Assembly (NCBI GenBank): GCA_024196135.1
Contig: JAMQCK010000141.1
Span: 1 to 51,211, forward strand
Source of the DNA: Pleurotus ostreatus/Saccharomyces cerevisiae fusant
Lineage: Eukaryota; Opisthokonta
Length of the DNA stretch: 51,211 nucleotides
Direction of reading: 5' to 3'
Under the pieces are notes generated by a model, which saw only the letters and a program-made list of their open reading frames with translations, was not told where the DNA came from and searched no databases. Both the position numbers and the translations under genes were made by a program. Of this stretch, positions 25,270-37,218 are shown piece after piece. Every line of letters begins with the position of its first letter. Within the stretch, counting starts at the first letter, position 1.

Positions 25270-27078
25270 TCATACAGCACCCGCGTCAAGAGTAAAAGAC
25301 GGTACGTGGATCGATCCACCATGGTCGCTCGTCGCGTAGTTAAAGATCCCAAATCGATACCCCATAAAGAACTCCCAGCCCGTCACCATCGTAAAGTCCT
25401 CCCCGATACTCGTGAATGTGCTCCCGTCCGTGCTATACGAGAAGCGCGCGATGTTGGGCGCTTGCCCTCCTTGAGGCGTGATATCCGCGTACAAACGCAA
25501 CCACACCGTCCCACCACTGATCTCCGCGGTCTCTACGACCGTCCCATTCGATGCCGTATCCCAGTTCTCGTCCATATCAATGTCGGTGACCATTACCACC
25601 GAAAAGGAGCCACCGTCGTTTTGCACGCCGACGTAGCCAGAGTGATCGCGCAGGAGGACGAGGCCCGCGCGATCGCCAGGCGTCATGTTCTCGTAGTTGA
25701 GCTCGATGGTGGCGGTGGAGTCAGGCCCGGGGATACGGGTGGTGAGCGTGTTGCGCGCGGAGTAGAGGTCGGTGGTGACGGTTACGGTGTCCAGCGTCAG
25801 ACCGTCGCCGACGGAGTAGGCAGAGGTGTCCGGGTTGTGGTTCCACTCCCATCGCGGGCCAAGCGTGTCGAAGGTCTCGGTACCCGTGAGCGAAGGTGTG
25901 GGGACCTGCGGAATCGGGTCGTCGTATGCAGTCGCGAATGCCCCATTGTCGAGCTATGGGCTGAAGTCAGGCCTGCGTTGCATCTTGACACGCGTAAAAC
26001 TCCTCACCTGAGCAATAGGAAACCCATCCTCTCCCCATGTAATCGGAGCCATCACCGGAATCCGACCCCCAGGATACGCGTCGATGAATCCCATATAGTA
26101 CCAATGACCCTCCGGCGTATCCACCAGACTGCCCTGATGCACCGACCCCGCCTTGTTGCCCTCTTGCGGCACATTGAGCACGAGCGTCTTGATCGTGTAG
26201 TTGCCGAATATGCTGTCGGCTTGTAACATGTACGTCCCTGCGCCGGGCTTCGTGGCCAGGATATAGTACCGCCCGTCATATTTGTACGGCCGCGTGCCCT
26301 CAAGGTATCCTGAGGGAAAGCTATGTGAGCGGAAGTGAATTTCGCAGGGAGGATGGACGCACCAATATCTGCCGGCGGAGCAAAGACCTGCTGCGAAGTC
26401 ACCTCCTCCGTCCCATCATCCGACAGCTGCGCGACCCAGATGTTGTTATCCGAGATATACGAAATGTACATCGTATCGTCGTCGTCAATCAACAGCCCAG
26501 AATCGTAGTAGCACTGCGCAAACCTCATCAGCAAGCCATCCTCTCCCCCTCCCCAAAGCACACCCCCAACCACCCACCTTCTGTATACTCGCCCTCCTCG
26601 TCCACTCCCCCGTCACACTCGGCGCACTATAAACATACGAAATCCAAAAATCCACACACCCGCCCCAATACCACGTATCCTGACTCGCCCGATACTTCAA
26701 CCACGACGCCCACACGCCCTGCACATATACCCTCCCCGTCGTCAAATCATAATCGCTCCCCCAATCCAACCTGGGTACGGAGTGGCCGATGTACTCCCAA
26801 TTGACTAGGTCCTGGGATTGCAAGATGGGCGCGCCGGGGGAGAAGTGCATGGAGGAGGCGGAGTAGTAGTAGGTGGTGTTGACGCGGGAGACGTCGAGGT
26901 CGGCGAGGTCGTTCCAGAGGATGGGGTTGGTGTAGGCGAGGGCGAGGGTGGACGCGTACGCGCATATGAGCGCGAGGGATATGAGAAGGGCTGGGCGATA
27001 GGTGAGCCTAATGTTGCTGTGAGTCTGGGTTTTACGCACCGTACATCTTGGCGAGCGCTGGCTGGTGCACGACACCAT
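25270..27078 (-). CDS. Secreted glycoside hydrolase family 43 enzyme
   Basis: The enzyme probably removes arabinose or xylose units from plant-wall or other polysaccharides outside the cell. Four exons join in frame to 545 residues: 27078-26578, 26513-26363, 26309-26008, 25953-25270. A hydrophobic segment around residues 28-48 (ALLISLALICAYASTLALA) precedes the mature start YTNPILW and should be a signal peptide or anchor. The GH43 five-blade triad is visible: base Asp in NDLADLDVS, second Asp in DSGLLIDDDDTMY, acid Glu in GYLEGTRPY. The last 220 residues form a beta-sandwich of the GH43 C2 type (GPRWEWNHNPDTSAYSVGD). The first 27 residues are basic and long for a signal peptide, and a TATA-like run sits only 11-17 bases upstream of the chosen ATG, so the true start is uncertain. 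Confidence 0.88.
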
Positions 27079-27654
27079 GACCTGTGCCTATATACCTGCT
27101 TCGCTATGGGATGTTCATCGCTAGAACCTCGAATATATGAGTAAAATGTGGGCCAGGCGGACCGCGGTCGACAGCCTGGTGACCAGAATACACAAACAAG
27201 CCGACAAAGGACCGTAGTCCAACGTTGCTCACGATGTCCAATGAGAACGACTACTTGATGTCGTCGCTGAACACATGCTGGAAGAAAGTAACATGTAACC
27301 TTTGAATACCGCTTGGAACTTGTACTTGACAATTTCGCATTGCGCACCGCGAAAGCTGCCAGTGACAAGGAACGAGGCCGTGTGGCCGCATCGTATGATC
27401 CAAGCACATCCCACTCACCAACAGAGACCCCTTCGCCGCGCGGCAATGAACGGTCCGGGGATAACACACAAGGCCCGGTGTCGAAGTGTGTCTCCGCTTC
27501 GGAGACGCAAAAGAAGCATACCGTTTGCTCACGCGCGACGCCTTCATATAGAGCCGAGTCCTTCCACCCCCGGAGGACTGTCCGCCCTCATAGAAAGTCC
27601 AAATGCTCGAGACCATCATTATGCAGAAGAAAAACAAATACAGTCGTGGCGCGT
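27079..27654. other. Intergenic spacer between GH43 gene and Rpt4 gene
   Basis: This 576-base spacer holds the GH43 promoter and the Rpt4 3' UTR. TATATA at about 27089-27094 is too close to the annotated GH43 ATG for the usual spacing. A short perfect hairpin (GTCTCCG-CTT-CGGAGAC) lies near 27490. The overlapping open frames on both strands have no recognisable content. Confidence 0.5.
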
Positions 27655-29346
<1,692 letters not shown>

Positions 29347-29999
29347 GGTACGGGTGCAAGTGAGGGGAGAGAACAATGGGAAGACGCGTCCTTCCCGGTC
29401 CGGGGACGCGTCAGCTTGCGTCACGTGAATATATGGGCCAGGGACCCACAAGTCCGTTTTTGGTGGAAATCGAGCTCCCTTACAACTGTCGGGGGCCAGA
29501 AGTAGCATGTCAGCAGTCTCCGGCCTAATCTTCCGTCCTATTCTGCCTTTATTTCATCCTGATCACTCGAAGGCCACTTGCAACGCTCTCAGCTGGATTG
29601 CCTATAGGCAGACCTCCTTTGCCTCACTCCCTCTCAACAAAGGCGTACATCGCATTGAATTTCCTGGCTAGGCGTAACTAATACAACTCTCCAGTACAAG
29701 GTAAAGTTCGAAGTAACGAACGAACGTACAGCCGCATGGGCTATATGTACCGGTATGGGCCCTATGTACCGTGTAATCTACCGAAAATGAAACAGCGAAT
29801 AAGAATAAGAATCCATGCCAGGACATTACACCCTAGGATATGACACCCGTCCTCCCGAATATGTAGTAGAGTATCTCACCGAAGTGTAAGGGGGAGTGCA
29901 AAGGCAACTCGACCCCCGCGTAAAAAGTACAATTCTTGAGTCACGTCCTTCGCATGACCGAACCTTCTTTGCGTCGGTAACCAGCGCACCGCGCCTCAC
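29347..29999. other. Intergenic spacer upstream of Rpt4
   Basis: This 653-base spacer contains the Rpt4 promoter and the 3' UTR of the six-hairpin glycosidase gene. The only motifs I note are TCACGTGA (29421-29428) and GGTGGAAA near 29462, which loosely resembles the yeast proteasome element GGTGGCAAA but lacks one base. The remainder is AT-richer and without coding signal. Confidence 0.5.
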
Positions 30000-31488
30000 T
30001 TACAGGAGCGCCGTCGCCAGCGAGCCCACGAATGCGCCGACGAGCAGAAGCGTAGGTGCAGAGGCTATCTGCACCGCTCCGTTCGCGCCGACGCTCCCGT
30101 TGTCGACCCATTCCCGCCATGCCGTGTGCAGCATGAGCGCGAACGCCTGCCCCTCCGGACTCTTGCTACCCTCGTCGCCGAATGACAGCGGATTGACCAC
30201 GGGCGTAAGCCAACCGTCATCGTCGAAATGCACGTAGGCGGAGCTGTTGCCGCTTTGCGTCGCAAAGAGCGCGGCGCGCGAAGTCTCGGCGGAGGGGAGG
30301 TAGTGCCAAACGTTCCGAAGGAGCGCCAAGCGATAGACTGTGGCGGCCATGAGGGCGGTTCCAGAGGCGTCGTAGAAGTTGTCGGATCCATCGACTGTTT
30401 CGTCGGCGTAGTTCGCAAAGAGGCCGTTGTCGTACTGAGAAGGTCGGGGTTAGGAGAAGATGGAGTCGACGACGAGAGGGAAAAACGTACAAGATGGTCG
30501 TCATACATGGCTGCTTGTATTTCGAATATCCAGTCCTCGAGGTCCTTCTGCTGGTCCTTGAGGTCGTCTGCATATTGGGAGTGTTGTATTGTCGCCAAGA
30601 CGCGCAGCATGCCGGCTGCTACCCAGCCATTGCCTAAGCCGACTCATGTCAGTACCCACGCATCTAAATGTGGACCGTTCCCGGGTATGCACGCACCCGT
30701 CGACCAGTGTCCCTCATCAGAGTAGGAGCCCTCGACGATGTGTTTCCAGAGATTCCCCGCATCCTTGTCGCGCAGGTGATCGCGATAGAGCGAGCACTGG
30801 TTGTAAGCCTCCTCGAGAAGAGTCTTGTTCTCCGTAATGACGCCATAGTAAGCGAGGAACGGGGGCACCTGCAGGACTTCAGGGTGAGTTTCGCCGCCGT
30901 GAGAGGGATGCAGCGGGGACGTACCATGTACACCGAGTCGCTCCATAGCTGAGCCTCAGAAACACGGTGTGAGATCGCGCCGTCGTCGGTTTTGGGGACG
31001 TGGTTGAGGAGGAAGTCGAGCTGGTCGCGCGCGGCGCCAGCGTAGTCCTGGTCGTCCTGTCCTGTCCAATTCGCGAGGATGACAGACACGCCGATAGAGG
31101 CGGGATCGCCCGCACTGCCGTCCTGCATGAGGGGCTGCGCGCCTGTCGCATTGCTATTGCTACGAGCGCGGTCGGCTACAGTCTCGTTCGCGATAGAGAG
31201 TACGCGATCGAGCGAGTCCGGTGCGTCTTGCGAGGGGGGAAGCGCGTTGTTCGAAAAGACACTAAAGTCCGGTGTATCGGTCTCGAGCAGTACCTCTGCT
31301 CGGGTGCCGATCTCCCAGCTGTCGCTTGGCGTGAGTGGGTGAGACGCGTACTAGGGCGAGCGCACGCACCTCTTAGTCGAGCCTTCCGCTAGGCGAGCGC
31401 GTATGCGACTTATCTCATCATCGGAGAGATCCTGGGCGCGCGCCACCAGGGCGAGGGTAGCGAACACGGCGACAAAGAGCCGTCTCAT
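30000..31488 (-). CDS. Six-hairpin glycosidase (GH105/GH88-like), probable GPI protein
   Basis: The protein is probably an unsaturated-glycuronyl or rhamnogalacturonyl hydrolase-type enzyme at the cell surface; the exact substrate is not clear. Five exons join in frame to 420 residues: 31488-31370, 31318-30925, 30868-30697, 30633-30491, 30434-30000. It starts with a clear signal peptide (MRRLFVAVFATLALVARA). The alpha/alpha six-hairpin pattern shows in HRVSEAQLWSDSVYMVPPFL, DEGHWSTGNGWVAAGMLRVL, FYDASGTALMAATVYRLALL and FGDEGSKSPEGQAFALML. The C-terminus ends in a hydrophobic tail after a Ser/Ala spacer (TLLLVGAFVGSLATALL), which suggests GPI attachment. A TATA-like element lies about 125 bases upstream. 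GH76 was considered because of the fold, but the DEGHWSTGNGW motif fits GH105-like proteins better. Confidence 0.84.
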
Positions 31489-32415
31489 GGTGGTGGGAGG
31501 GGGGAACAGGGCGTTCAACGCGAAAAGCGACGCGCGGGATTAATGGATACCGGCCTGGCGTATACTGCGCGAGCTGATGTGTTCGCCCGGCTGACGGGAG
31601 AGTGAGTGGGGGGATATATACGTGCTCGCGGACTGACCTCAAGGAGTGTAGGATAGAAGATGTGTGGTGGCAGGAGGGAACCGGGAAGCTGACAACCGCC
31701 AAGGAGTATTTATGAAGTCAGCCACGCCGAACGCATTCTTTCCGCCGCCTTCCAACTCTGGGCGAAAGGGGCGCCCATGCGGAGGCTGATGTCATTCGGC
31801 CCGCCGGCAGTCGTGATCTTGTCCCTGGCCGGATCGGGTGCCGGTGTTTTGTGACTGCTTTTGGGTCCCCGACGGTGGCCAGGCGACGCGATCCAGCAAC
31901 GAGGGGGAGGGAACTGTCCAGCAACGACGACGAGCGACGAGCGACAGGCGCCAAGAGCTTGGGGCATGGGAGCAGCTCGGCGAGGAACCTCCGCCGGGGG
32001 GTCCTACACAGCGTGCGCGTGCGATTGGAAGTAAGGAAGAAGATGGGTGCCAGATGAGCTCAATGGGCGCCTGAAGGCGGCAAAAGAAGAGCCGTCAGCA
32101 AATAGTGTCACACGCAATAGCTCTCCACGGGGACGCACCTGTTCTTGCCCGCGTACGAGTACTGTTGCGGTCTAGTGAGAGTCGCCAAGTCTTCCCAATG
32201 TATCGTCGTATCCCGGAAGCGTCGCTACTCTGGCCCTTCTACTAACCTTGACGCGTGATTTGGCGCGTCGGGCTGCCGTGTTGCGTGTGTACACTCGTGG
32301 AAGCCAGCTCGTCCATATGGCCTGCCCATCCTCTTGTCGTCCGAGGGTCGCTGTGGAGAGGTCAGAGCCAAGGGAGACTAGCAGAATGCGGAACACGTAC
32401 TCATCGCGGAGTTCG
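31489..32415. other. Gene-poor spacer, left part
   Basis: Upstream of the six-hairpin glycosidase promoter this region has several overlapping open frames of 60-90 codons on both strands. None has a recognisable motif, a plausible exon chain or consistent codon bias. I see no RNA gene. It leads into the inverted-repeat block starting at about 32.42 kb. Confidence 0.4.
31614..31620 (-). promoter_or_regulatory. TATA-like box of the six-hairpin glycosidase gene
   Basis: The minus strand reads TATATAT about 126 bases upstream of the ATG at 31488, at a spacing that fits a TATA element with a leader of about 90 bases. No other promoter motif is obvious. Confidence 0.45.
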
Positions 32416-32420
32416 GTGTG

Positions 32421-33423
32421 TAAGGATCGGCACGGGTAACCCGTGCATGTCCAAATCGAGAACCGTACCCGCACCGTCGCCAACCGCCACCGCCGTATAT
32501 GCGGTGTTCGCGGTTACGGTTTTCTGAACGGTTATTTGACGGTGTCGCCAAGGTCCTTGGGGGACTGTTCAGAAGGCCTCATATCGCTCTCTGAGCCTGT
32601 GAATGGCATATATATGCTTTCTTGCACACTTGGGAAGCCAGCATCTACCCTCCCTAGCGTGTCAGACAAGGACCCCTGCTTATTGGCGAGGAGGTTTATG
32701 TCGGGTGCCGGACAGAATTGAGCTTCGGAACGAAAAAGGTCTCTGAAAACACCGGACAAATCGAGGTTGGGCGTGTGAGGCTCTCTGCGGAGGGCCGGAC
32801 AGGATATGTTGGTCGCCAGCAGCTCTCTGTAAGATGTCGGACAGATGGGGCGGTAAGAGGCTCGACAAGGCCCCGTCCTAGGTCAAATATTCAATTTTCC
32901 CTGTATTTTCACCCAAATTGTGAACGGTCTCTGCGCTCATCCGGACAAAAATCGAAGTCGAGGTTGAGGTCCCTGAAAAAACCGGACAAAACGCGCCGAA
33001 ACTGCGAAAAAGTGTCGGACAGAAAAACCCGGATTTTGACAGTTTCGGCAGAGACCTCCACGCCAATAAGCAGGGGTCCTGTCAGACAGCGCGCACAGAA
33101 GACGGACAGCACACGCGCGAGTTATCGGCTTTTGCCGAGTCAGCGAGTCCCCAGCATCCGCATCGAAAGGGCACCATCCAAGGCCCAAATCTAAGCTGAG
33201 AAGGCAGAAGCATCTCCCTTAGAGGCATTCGAGAGGTATTTCTGGCGCTGGAGTATATATCTAAGGGCCAGGAACGTGTATTTGTGATTGTTCATCGCAA
33301 CCGCGGTACCCGTGGCACGGTGTCGCGGTGCGCCCCGGTTTCCAGAATCTCAAGACCGTACCCGGACCGTCCTGCACCGTCACCCGTACCCGCGCGGTAC
33401 ACCGCAACCCGCGCCGATCCTTA
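32421..33423. repeat. Nested inverted-repeat block, possible foldback element remnant
   Basis: Two pairs of inverted arms are nested. The outer arms are TAAGGATCGGCACGGGT at 32421-32437 and, as its complement with one mismatch, 33407-33423. The inner arms are 19 identical bases, GGACCCCTGCTTATTGGCG at 32670-32688 and its complement at 33061-33079, each followed by a similar GGAGGT. Between the inner arms CCGGACAAA/GGACAG units recur about eight times. Near both outer arms there are short runs based on ACCGTACCCG. Nothing between looks coding. This would fit a decayed foldback or MITE-like element of about 1 kb, but no target duplication is clear. Confidence 0.55.
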
Positions 33424-34174
33424 TCGGTGTGGGGAGGGTACCTTGACGCGGTCACATGAGCATGCGCACGACGCGTCCACTCGCGTCCATAGCTTGATGA
33501 GTACGCGGAGCGCCGATATCGAGACTGCATCGCATGTTGATGGGTTCAGCACGACAGCTGGTGGATTTGGCTGGAGCATCTACATGGCGACTGTGCATTG
33601 CGCCCGGCGTCTACAGGAAGCCAGACGCTGTGATGTCAAGAGAGTCAGCGAACGCATTTGGACAGTATGATAACTGTGCGCACCGGACCCCAAGGACGGC
33701 ACGTCCATGCACCTTGCGATCCCTCTCTGTGAGGCTTTTCCGAACGTTGGCCTACGGCCATAGACCCCCTCCTTGCTGTGCCGAATTTCGCGTCAAATTA
33801 AGACACTAACATGGTGGGGGGACAGCCAAGGAAACTCAACAAGGGCGCATATAGTCAGTGTTGAGCTAGAGCATCAGCCATCCATTCCACGCAAGTGCAG
33901 CACTTGTGGGCGCACATCAATCCCTATATATGCGGCTGCGTGTAGGCAGCACGGCGACAGTACTAAGAGAGCGCGACAGGAGCCGCTCGCGGCGTCGGTG
34001 GAACGGAAGAAGCGTACAGCATGATGGCAGGAAGGAATGAGACGCGGACGCGTGACCTGTCAATTTGGAGTCTGCCCAAGTTCTTCGAGGCTCGTAGCAC
34101 GGTCCAAACACATGTCAACACACTTCCTCGTACCAAAAAACCGATCTTCCAATGGAGGAATGGCACAAAAACAG

Positions 34175-34256
34175 GGCCTGGCCGGGAATTGAACCCGGGA
34201 CCTCCTCGAAACGGTTACAGCCCTAACAAGGAATCATACTACTAGACCACCAGGCC
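34175..34256 (-). tRNA. tRNA-Pro: tRNA-Pro(AGG) with an 11-base intron
   Basis: The 82-base gene folds fully. The acceptor arms GGCCTGG/CCAGGCC pair over 7 bp, the D-arm reads GTCTAGTAGTATGAT, and the anticodon stem is CCTTG/CGAGG. The T-arm is CCGGG-TTCAATT-CCCGG. The anticodon AGG is at 34224-34222, so the tRNA carries proline. The extra bases CTGTAACCGTT (34220-34210) sit one base 3' of the anticodon, the canonical place for a nuclear tRNA intron. The A- and B-box promoters are internal. A short T-run would be expected just after the 3' end on the minus strand; GTTTTTGTGCC is there (34174 downward). Confidence 0.96.
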
Positions 34257-34336
34257 TATGTCAAGGTGACCTTTAATGTCCAAACGGACGGGGATGCATG
34301 AATAGATCGATTCGCAAAATAATTAGAAAGGCGCGC

Positions 34337-34755
34337 TAAAGGGCCTGTTCGGTAACGGAATCTCAATCGTGATTCCCTCAAAATCACGATTCCAATTCCC
34401 TTATCCGGCAATGAAGATTCTCTCCGGAGACTGCCGGTAAATTAGGGTTAGGGTCAGATCAAGTCGAACTTTTGCCAGGATTTCGCGTTGTTTCGTGCGT
34501 CGACACCCCAATCAGTGATATATTCACTTCAAACCTCGGATTCATGCACTAAATTATGGTTTGAAAGCGCGGCGCTACTTACTTTGACGCGCTGCGAAGT
34601 CGTGACTACACTGTCGTGGATTTCGGCGGCAGCGGATATTGTCGATGGCGTGGGAAGTTTGTCTTCGAAAGGCAGGTGCACGTGACAGCATCAAAACGGA
34701 ATCTTGGATTCCACGGAATCGAGATTTGGTTTTCCGTTACCGAACAGGCCCTAAA
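34337..34755. mobile_element. Non-autonomous DNA transposon (MITE) with TAAA duplication
   Basis: The element proper is 34341-34751 (411 bases), starting GGGCCTGTTCGGTAACGGAA and ending in its exact inverted complement. Identical TAAA copies flank it at 34337-34340 and 34752-34755. Subterminal sequence carries several short inverted GGAATC/GATTCC units that would help it fold. No transposase frame is present, so it depends on another element. The ends resemble the GGGCCTGTT type seen in PIF/Harbinger and some hAT families. Near-perfect ends suggest a fairly recent insertion. It contains one TTAGGGTTAGGG, which is not a telomere. Confidence 0.85.
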
Positions 34756-34872
34756 ATAGTTAGGGAAATATCCACTACGATTCAAAGTTCGAGTGACAAT
34801 GCCTGCCCCAACTCAACAGCGACAAACGAGGCTGCCCCAAGACGACCACATCCAGCCTCTGTGTACAAATCG

Positions 34873-36159
34873 CTAATCAGCCTGGGGGACTTGGGCCAAG
34901 CTCGCGTTCTGGGATTTAGGACAAGCAAACGTCAGCAGTCGCCTCGTCCCAATTTGAACGTATCCCGTGTCCCCTCCCTCGAGACCGGCATGAGCCCAAG
35001 GTACAGAAGGCTTTCTCCTCCCATCCTGTGCCGCGGCGCGATTCGCATGTTCCTCTTCTTGTGCCGGATTCGTCGGCGAAATAAGAGAACCATTGAAATC
35101 GAGGACGTGGTAACCCCAGCCGCGACACGCAGCCATGGATTCGAACGAGTATGGAAGGACGGTTTGTACGTCAATTATCTTGCCGTTGAAAGGGTGCGCC
35201 ATTGCCTTGACCTTGACGCTTGTGGGGGGATCGAAAGACTGCGAATAGGGTGGGTGAGTAAATGGTGAGTTTGCGATGAGTGGTAGGGTAAATTACGCAG
35301 GAGATGAGTGGGCACGCACCACAAGCAGCCCAGGAATCCATATCTGGTCCCTTGGAACGCCACAATATTCGCCGGGATCGTGGAGAAGGACGAGCACGGC
35401 GTGCTGAACGAGTTGTCAGTGATCAGCAAGAAAGTCAATGCATGCCAGATAAATATGTGCATGCCGAAGGTAGGTACACGCACCAGCGTTCGCCAGTTTT
35501 GCGCGCACTTCTCCGGGCTCGCACCCTCATGTGGTGGCCCGTTTGCGGAGCAGATCTCAGCGAGCAAAGGGAAGTAGGGCCGGGAGACTTCCTTGTCGAG
35601 TCTGGCGGGGTTGATGGAGACGTAGTAACATTGAGCTCGGCTGCCTGCCTACAATATATGCGGCACGGTCAGCGCCAACGCCACAAAGGCAAGATCACAC
35701 CCACGCACCGCGCCATAAAAATACGTTGAATCGACTACGTATGCCGCCACCCAAGGTGTCCAATTGAGATTCACATTATCGAACTCTCGCACGAAGACCT
35801 TCTGGCCATACTGCAATGTGCGCGAGTGAGTTATATTCATCCTCAATGGAGAGTGGGGCGCGCACCTTATAATCGTCGGGTCCATCGAATGTATGAGGTG
35901 CCGCACCAGGCAAGGGAAGGTCTAGTGTGGGGAAGATGGAGTGCGCGGTGAAGAGGGAAGGCGGCCGGTGTCGATCCTCGAGAGTAAGTGGCGCAGGCCC
36001 ATTGTGTCGCGGCGCTTCTTGTTGAGTACGAGACTGAGTGGGAAGTAGCTTCTCAGAAGCTTCGCGAGGTTCTCGACTTGCTGCCTTCCGAACGCGAGAG
36101 AAATTGCTGATGTTGTTGCAGATGCTCTGGCGGACGTTGGAAGGCAGAGTGCTGGGCAT
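34873..36159 (-). CDS. Conserved-looking protein of unknown function
   Basis: Five exons join cleanly to 336 residues: 36159-35866, 35810-35709, 35648-35484, 35403-35320, 35238-34873. All four introns lie exactly between codons. I do not recognise the family. The first 80 residues are basic and Pro-rich and look disordered. The middle is folded-looking, with aromatic and aliphatic strands (VFVREFDNVNLNWTPWVAAY, VVDSTYFYGA, CYYVSINPARLDKEVSRPY, AVLVLLHDPGEYCGVPRDQI). The last 70 residues are polar and Ala/Glu-rich. There is no signal peptide or membrane segment. The consistent splice sites and hydrophobic patterning argue for a real gene; the MITE ends 120 bases beyond its stop. Confidence 0.72.
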
Positions 36160-37218
36160 GCTGATGCGGTCAGGTAGAGGAAGAGGTAGTGGGACGGGCC
36201 ACTAGAATGTCTGCATTTTATCCGCTACGTAGATGATGGGCCACAAAAAGATTTTGTGGGTCCTTTGTGGGCGGGCCATGCGTTGCGGCGCCAGCGCCCA
36301 GTGAGATTATCCACACAAAAGCAGGCCATGAGTTTATCGCTTCAAGGCCGCATGTATCGACGCAGGCAGACATTTGAGAGAACGGGCAGCGCGGTTGTAG
36401 GAGATCAAATCAGAGGACATGGACGTCGGTTAGCGTGGCGGAAGAAACCCTAGGATTCTGACCAAACCGCATTGTGACCGGTATGTGACCAGTCACATAC
36501 CGGTATCATACCTCAAGCTTGGGGACCCTCACCCTGAGGTGGTCTTGTACTCATATGTGGCGTTGTATATTGCACGAGCATCTGACGTCTACTGAGCCTC
36601 GGCGGCAGTCGACATTGCGGTCAGGGTGTGAGCCACAAAACAACAATGCAGCCATTCAAAGCGCAGTCAGTGGGCCAATCCAATCGGTACTCGTCCGTAC
36701 AGTACTTACCAAACTCCTCAAAATTCTCAAAGCAGCTCCGCTGCAAGCCCTCGACCGCTGCGAGAGCGCCGGAAGCTCGGCAGCGTAAGCCCGAAACAGC
36801 CAATTGCATGTCATTTTGTATGTCAAGTATCTCTAGCGCACCAGAAGTGCATACACACTGCATAGAGGTGCTCTCTGGGATTGGATTGAAGGCAGGCAAT
36901 GTCGCGCCGTGCAGGTCAGATCGCGCAGGAGGGAGTGGCCTCGGCTAGCGCACGTGAGCGTAACGGCGCCACATGTGACATTTGTGTATGTAACGGGTCA
37001 CAAACCGGTCAGAAACCTACCCCCCAGACCCTCGCCAGGTAAGCAACCGGTCCCAAAGGTCCCGTGAGGTTTCTTCCGCCACGCTAACGTCGGTGGCAAC
37101 GAGCATCACGTTCTCGAAATCGGTTGACGGGCCGCATTTGCCGGACTCAAACGATTTCGTCTCCGACGTTGGTCGCAGCGTCCGTCGCCGTCGTTCTCGG
37201 CAACGCCCAAGACCGGAG
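36160..37218. other. Repeat-marked spacer between the unknown gene and SEC1
   Basis: This spacer of about 1.06 kb must hold both divergent promoters. Twenty-one identical bases, GTTAGCGTGGCGGAAGAAACC at 36429-36449, recur inverted at 37068-37088. The left copy is followed by a perfect palindrome and the right copy by a degenerate one. On the minus strand 37017-37150 can be read as a coherent peptide (TDFENVMLVATDVSVAEET), perhaps a gene or transposon fragment. I see no intact gene. Confidence 0.5.
36477..36504. repeat. Perfect 13-2-13 palindrome
   Basis: The arms are ACCGGTATGTGAC and its exact complement GTCACATACCGGT, separated by CA. A weakened copy lies inverted at about 36990-37012, beside the second copy of the 21-base repeat. 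It could be a binding site for a dimeric factor or the hairpin end of a decayed element. Confidence 0.8.

Noticed and set aside
25222..26226. Plus-strand open frame of 334 codons
   Set aside because: It is antisense to the GH43 gene, is Arg/His-rich and lacks any domain.
31700..32080. Overlapping small open frames on both strands
   Set aside because: They have no motif, no splice structure and no matching promoter.
33261..34024. Possible gene on either strand upstream of the tRNA
   Set aside because: The frames are short, Arg-rich, without recognisable domains or consistent introns.
34440..34456. TTAGGGTTAGGG, resembling a fungal telomere repeat
   Set aside because: There are only two units, inside the MITE, with genes on both sides.
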